A stretch of DNA of 38,761 nt, from contig JABDMU010000004.1 in assembly GCA_013001285.1 (NCBI GenBank), positions 1 through 38,761 on the forward strand. Reading direction: 5' to 3'. The translations under genes and the position numbers were made by a program. This DNA is from Flavobacteriaceae bacterium (GTDB taxonomy: Bacteria > Bacteroidota > Bacteroidia > Flavobacteriales > Flavobacteriaceae). The first letter of the stretch is position 1. Each line of letters starts with the position of its first letter. This document shows positions 35,059-38,761 of the stretch, one piece after another. The notes beneath the pieces are model-generated. The model was not told the DNA's origin, did not search any database, and saw only the letters and a program-made list of their open reading frames with translations.

Positions 35059-36936
35059 ATGAAAAAGTTAACAGTCTTACTCAGTATCACTTTCTTAATA
35101 TTTTCTTGTGGCACGAAATCATCTATTAATGATCTGGCAACAAATAATCCAATTAAAACAGCAATTGATTTAACCTTGGTTGTGGATGACAAAGTACCTG
35201 TTACGGTCGATCCGGGAAGATTTACTGTTGAAACTGTAACCTATAGATTACCTAAAGTGGTTCAGGGTACCTATTCAGTAAGTGATTTTGGAAGTTTTGT
35301 CGACGATTTTAAAGCCTACGATTATAATGGCAATGAATTGACAGTAAGCAAATTGGATGACAATTCTTGGACGATATCTAGTGCAACAAATTTAGATAAG
35401 ATCAGCTATTATGTCAATGATACTTATGATATTGAAGGCGGTAGCCAACCAACCCCATTTTCACCTTCTGGAACTAATATTGATAACGATGTATATGTAT
35501 TGAATCTTCATGGTTTTATTGGCTATTTCGATAGTTTGAAGAATGGACAATACAGTTTAGATGTTACAGCACCTGCTAGTTTTAAGAAAACGTCTGCGAT
35601 TCAAGAGACGAATACTCTGCTCACCAACGACAATAAAATGATCACAAGTTATTTTGCGCCGCGATATTTTGATATAACCGATAATCCGATGATGTATGGT
35701 AATCTTGATGTTGAAGAATTCAAAGTTGGGGATATTACTATTGTTTTAAGTGTGTATTCGCCTAATAAAATACATTCAGCTGCGAGTTTAAAAGAGACCA
35801 TGTTCACCATGATGCAAGCTCAAAAAGCATACCTAGGAGATATTGATAGTACACCGCGATATGACATTTATTTGTATTTGGCCGACATGACCAACGCCTC
35901 ATCTCCAAAAGGCTTTGGTGCCTTAGAACACCATACATCTACTGTTGTTGTTTTACCCGAACAAAGTTCTAAAGAAGAATTAGACGCCTCAATGATTGAT
36001 GTCGTAGCGCATGAATTCTTTCATATTGTAACGCCATTAAATGTTCATTCTGAAGACGTTCATTATTTCGATTATAACGCACCAACCTTTTCAAAACATC
36101 TTTGGATGTACGAGGGTGTTACCGAATATTTTGCACAACATTTTCAGATCTATGAAGGCCTTATTGAGGAAGATGCGTTTTATAATACAATCTTATCTAA
36201 GATCAATACATCTAAACAAATGAATGACAGCATGAGTTTCACTCAAATGAGCGAAAATGTACTGGAACAACCTTATGCTAGTAATTATTATAATGTCTAT
36301 ATGAAAGGCGCTCTTATTGGAATGTGTATGGATATCTTATTAAGAGAGGAAAGTAATGGTAACAGAAGTATGTTGTCGCTTATGAAGGAATTGTCACTCA
36401 AATATGGAAAAAACAAACCCTTTGAAGATGATAATATCATATCTGAAATTACAGCAATGACTTATCCATCAATTGGTGATTTTCTAAAAACACATGTAGA
36501 AGGTGAAACGCCAATTGATTATGAGCTATTTTTTAATAAAGTTGGATTGATACTTGAAGAAGGACTGGTTGAAACGACATATATACAAAATGATGGCACC
36601 TTGATCTTATCAGGGAATCCGGCGGATGGGACTATCTTTTTTACCGAATTGGTTAAGGACAACAGTTTTTGGAATGACAATGGTGCACAGCCAAATGATG
36701 TTATCAAAGAAGTAGATGGTACAGTTGTAACACTTCAAAATGCGAATCAAGTTTTTACAGCTGTTTTTGGTTGGGAACCTGGTAGAGATATTGAAGTAAA
36801 ACTTGATAGAAAAGGCGAGGAGATCCTTATCAAAACAAAGACAACTCAGTCGTATACCATGGGTAAAAAGCTAATAGTTTCACCAAACGCTACATCAAAG
36901 CAAAATGCCTTACGAAAAGCATGGCTGAAAGGTTAA
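35059..36936 (+). CDS. M61 family peptidase, lipoprotein, with PDZ-like domain
   Basis: 625 residues. The signal ends in LIFSCGTKSS, a lipobox. The catalytic zinc site is HEFFH (His318, Glu319, His322) with the third ligand Glu352 in MYEGVTEYF, as in the glycyl aminopeptidase family. An N-terminal beta domain (about 30-200) and a C-terminal PDZ-like region (about 510-600, with GWEPGRDIEVKLDRKGEE) complete the usual M61 layout. It is probably a periplasmic or surface aminopeptidase. The convergent gene begins at the base after its stop, with no room for a terminator. Confidence 0.93.
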   Translation: MKKLTVLLSITFLIFSCGTKSSINDLATNNPIKTAIDLTLVVDDKVPVTVDPGRFTVETVTYRLPKVVQGTYSVSDFGSFVDDFKAYDYNGNELTVSKLDDNSWTISSATNLDKISYYVNDTYDIEGGSQPTPFSPSGTNIDNDVYVLNLHGFIGYFDSLKNGQYSLDVTAPASFKKTSAIQETNTLLTNDNKMITSYFAPRYFDITDNPMMYGNLDVEEFKVGDITIVLSVYSPNKIHSAASLKETMFTMMQAQKAYLGDIDSTPRYDIYLYLADMTNASSPKGFGALEHHTSTVVVLPEQSSKEELDASMIDVVAHEFFHIVTPLNVHSEDVHYFDYNAPTFSKHLWMYEGVTEYFAQHFQIYEGLIEEDAFYNTILSKINTSKQMNDSMSFTQMSENVLEQPYASNYYNVYMKGALIGMCMDILLREESNGNRSMLSLMKELSLKYGKNKPFEDDNIISEITAMTYPSIGDFLKTHVEGETPIDYELFFNKVGLILEEGLVETTYIQNDGTLILSGNPADGTIFFTELVKDNSFWNDNGAQPNDVIKEVDGTVVTLQNANQVFTAVFGWEPGRDIEVKLDRKGEEILIKTKTTQSYTMGKKLIVSPNATSKQNALRKAWLKG

Positions 36937-38181
36937 TTATTTGCTCAAAATAGCCGTATTTATTTTTGCTGATTTTACTTTAAGCTGAGTACCAACTTCA
37001 GTCCAAGTTATATAAAGGTAATCATCCTTTAGGATCATTCTTGGAAATCCGCTAGATCTTTCCTCCGAAACATCTGACACAGTGAAGGCTGCACTTTTTT
37101 GACCTGATCTATCAACGACTTGTAGCATTATTTTTGAGCGTTCATTAGAATTATCCATCCAGGAAACAACTGCCTGATCAGCATTTAAAATTTCGATATC
37201 AACACGTCCCAATGGATTTACATAATTTAAGTCAATTGGTTCTGAGAATTCACCTGATGAGGCTAAAAATGCCATTTTCACCTTTTGCAATTGATTGGAA
37301 ACCGTGTACCAAGATATTGCTGTTAATGAATTAGATGAAGCAATGGCTGGTCCATTGACTGGACATCCTGGAATATACCAGTTGTCATTATTGACTACTT
37401 TAGGCACTGACCAATTTTCGTTTTTATAAATTGAAAAATAAATATCACGTATCTCTTTGTCAGAGCGATCACGATAAACTACCATTGGACCCTGAGAAGT
37501 CATTGTAATATCGGTTTGGCAGCAATCACATACACGATCATCAATAACATGTTCCTTTAAAATCTCTCCCTTAGAATTAATAATAGCAGACCTTAAGGTC
37601 ATTTCCTTTGTCAACGTACTGTCTTTTGCAGCATAAGCATATTGTCTGCCATCTAACCAAACGCTCATAAACCGATCATTTGAAATATCAAGTTTACTCA
37701 CGAAACCATGTTCTGTATTGGTTTGGTCATCATGAGGTGAAAAGGACGAATTCCATGATTTGCCTTCGTCATTACTAATGGTTAATTTAACATCGTATGC
37801 ATAAGTGTCGGCTGCGCTTTTTTCAAGATAATGCGCTACCATGTTGTTTTGTCCAAAGGCAGTCAATGATGGAAAATCAGCCCAATTTACAAACCAATTT
37901 TTCCCACCTGCAATCGTATTAGGCTCAGACCAGGTATCGTCATCCGTCAATTTTGAAAACCGCAATTGACTTAAGCCTGAACTGTCGGTTTCAATCCAAC
38001 TCAAATAAAGTGAGTGGTCAGAGCTTAGCATAAGACTTGGCTCAGAACTTTTAACTTCTGTAGGAACATCAATATATTGGACCTTATTGGCCTCAGAATT
38101 GGAACATCCTGCAATAAAGCTCAATAGGCATACAAATACAAAACATTTAATTATTGAATCTTTAATATTTTGCACTTCCAT
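36937..38181 (-). CDS. Exo-alpha-sialidase-like (BNR/beta-propeller) lipoprotein
   Basis: 414 residues. Signal and lipobox end in FIAGCSNSE (Cys26). The chain looks like a six-bladed beta-propeller: ASP-box-like SNDEGKSW at about 130 and repeated strands SLYLSWIETD, SVWLDGRQYAY, TAISWYTVS, QAVVSWMDNS, YLYITWTEVG. I do not see the sialidase arginine triad, so sugar hydrolysis is unproven. An odd VCDCC cysteine cluster lies at about 215. Its ATG overlaps the stop of the upstream S10 peptidase gene by 20 bases. Confidence 0.82.
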   Translation of the reverse strand: MEVQNIKDSIIKCFVFVCLLSFIAGCSNSEANKVQYIDVPTEVKSSEPSLMLSSDHSLYLSWIETDSSGLSQLRFSKLTDDDTWSEPNTIAGGKNWFVNWADFPSLTAFGQNNMVAHYLEKSAADTYAYDVKLTISNDEGKSWNSSFSPHDDQTNTEHGFVSKLDISNDRFMSVWLDGRQYAYAAKDSTLTKEMTLRSAIINSKGEILKEHVIDDRVCDCCQTDITMTSQGPMVVYRDRSDKEIRDIYFSIYKNENWSVPKVVNNDNWYIPGCPVNGPAIASSNSLTAISWYTVSNQLQKVKMAFLASSGEFSEPIDLNYVNPLGRVDIEILNADQAVVSWMDNSNERSKIMLQVVDRSGQKSAAFTVSDVSEERSSGFPRMILKDDYLYITWTEVGTQLKVKSAKINTAILSK

Positions 38182-38761
38182 TTGCTGTTGATTTTTTTAT
38201 GAATTCACGCAGATCCTCATTAGCAGAAATTAAATCCTCCTGACGTAAATACATCATATGCCCGCTTCTGTAACCTTTGAAGGAAAAACGATCTTTCATT
38301 TTTCCACTGGGATCTATTTGTGACAAGGTATATTTGGCAGCAAAATAAGTTGTGGCGCCATCGTAATAACCAGATTGATTAAGTACATGTAAATACGGAT
38401 TTTGTGCCATAGCTTGTCTTAAATTATCTCTGACGTTGTTGTTATCATTATTCCATGGTCTTACAGGACCAAACATATTATACTTAATGTCTGTTTTAAA
38501 TTTTAAATGTTCTCTTAGATAATAATTAATTGCTGGCGTAAAACTATGCAGCCAGGAGGTCAATTCGGCGCTATAATCTGGTCCATCACCTGCCTCAATT
38601 TTATCTAGTCCGAGATAACGTGAATCTAATCTACCAATAGTTTGTCCTGTTTTGTCACGAAGGAGTTCTTTCCAGAAAAATTGAGTAGGAACATCAAGAT
38701 TGTGTTGTAGAATTACCTTTTTACTTAGTCCCGAATAGTAGGACATTTTTTCTGCGATACT
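38162..38761 (-). CDS. S10 family serine carboxypeptidase, C-terminal part (cut by window edge)
   Basis: The frame is open to the window edge; the first ATG at 38746 is internal, since five in-frame codons precede it. The visible 199 residues contain LDSRYLGLD, the catalytic Asp in NQSGYYDGAT and the catalytic His in RSGHMMYLR, which are the C-terminal parts of an S10 carboxypeptidase triad. The catalytic serine lies outside the window. It overlaps the sialidase-like gene by 20 bases and is probably co-transcribed with it. Confidence 0.87.
   Translation of the reverse strand, partial: SIAEKMSYYSGLSKKVILQHNLDVPTQFFWKELLRDKTGQTIGRLDSRYLGLDKIEAGDGPDYSAELTSWLHSFTPAINYYLREHLKFKTDIKYNMFGPVRPWNNDNNNVRDNLRQAMAQNPYLHVLNQSGYYDGATTYFAAKYTLSQIDPSGKMKDRFSFKGYRSGHMMYLRQEDLISANEDLREFIKKSTANGSAKY

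Noticed and set aside
1-38761. Prophage, insertion sequence, tRNA or defence island
   Set aside because: No transposase, integrase, tRNA or toxin-like genes were seen; the window reads as backbone.

Overview
The window looks like chromosomal backbone of a member of the Flavobacteriaceae (Bacteroidota). The evidence is low GC, almost no Shine-Dalgarno sites, many matches to the Bacteroidota -7 promoter box TAnnTTTG just upstream of genes, and families typical of the group (DUF4834, DUF3667, YfhO, BatA-like proteins, M61 peptidase, OmpA-free outer-membrane barrels). I see no insertion sequence, prophage, CRISPR array, tRNA or rRNA.

Layout. 1-1.9 kb: minus-strand prfB, whose reading frame contains an intact RF2-type programmed +1 frameshift, preceded by a GNAT acetyltransferase gene with an unclear start. 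2.0-8.0 kb: a secreted metzincin-like zinc protease coupled to a threonine aldolase, then YbaB on the opposite strand and a lipoprotein oligopeptidase B. 8.0-12.7 kb: a cysteine-synthase-like enzyme and a serine-palmitoyltransferase-like enzyme, convergent with an operon of an outer-membrane barrel and a GNAT-fold acyltransferase. I read this block as a likely sulfonolipid (capnine) locus. 12.8-18.3 kb: a surface-glycan operon (DUF4834, YfhO, GT4, Wzx-like flippase).

18.3-20.6 kb: two paralogous secreted proteins of unknown function with very basic C-termini, each with a sigma-54-like -24/-12 element upstream. 20.7-25.7 kb: DUF3667 membrane protein, uvrA, and a divergent sigma-70 family (ECF-like) gene with a structured leader, followed by a 47-residue gene. 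25.7-29.7 kb: an endonuclease III lacking the iron-sulfur cluster cysteines, a Bcp peroxiredoxin, a conserved protein of unknown function, an MBL-fold hydrolase and a small membrane-anchored protein. 29.7-33.9 kb: a four-gene minus-strand operon (BatA-like, dihydroorotase homologue without metal histidines, small membrane protein, esterase). 33.9-38.8 kb: a GT2 glycosyltransferase, an M61 peptidase lipoprotein, a BNR/sialidase-fold lipoprotein and the C-terminal part of an S10 carboxypeptidase cut by the window edge.

The best candidates for new biology are the putative sulfonolipid block with its barrel/acyltransferase operon, the paired sigma-54-like promoters on the two secreted paralogues, and the hairpin that includes the start codon of the sigma gene. 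The rest is mostly housekeeping and ordinary for this family. All functional calls are by eye from motifs; no database search was run.
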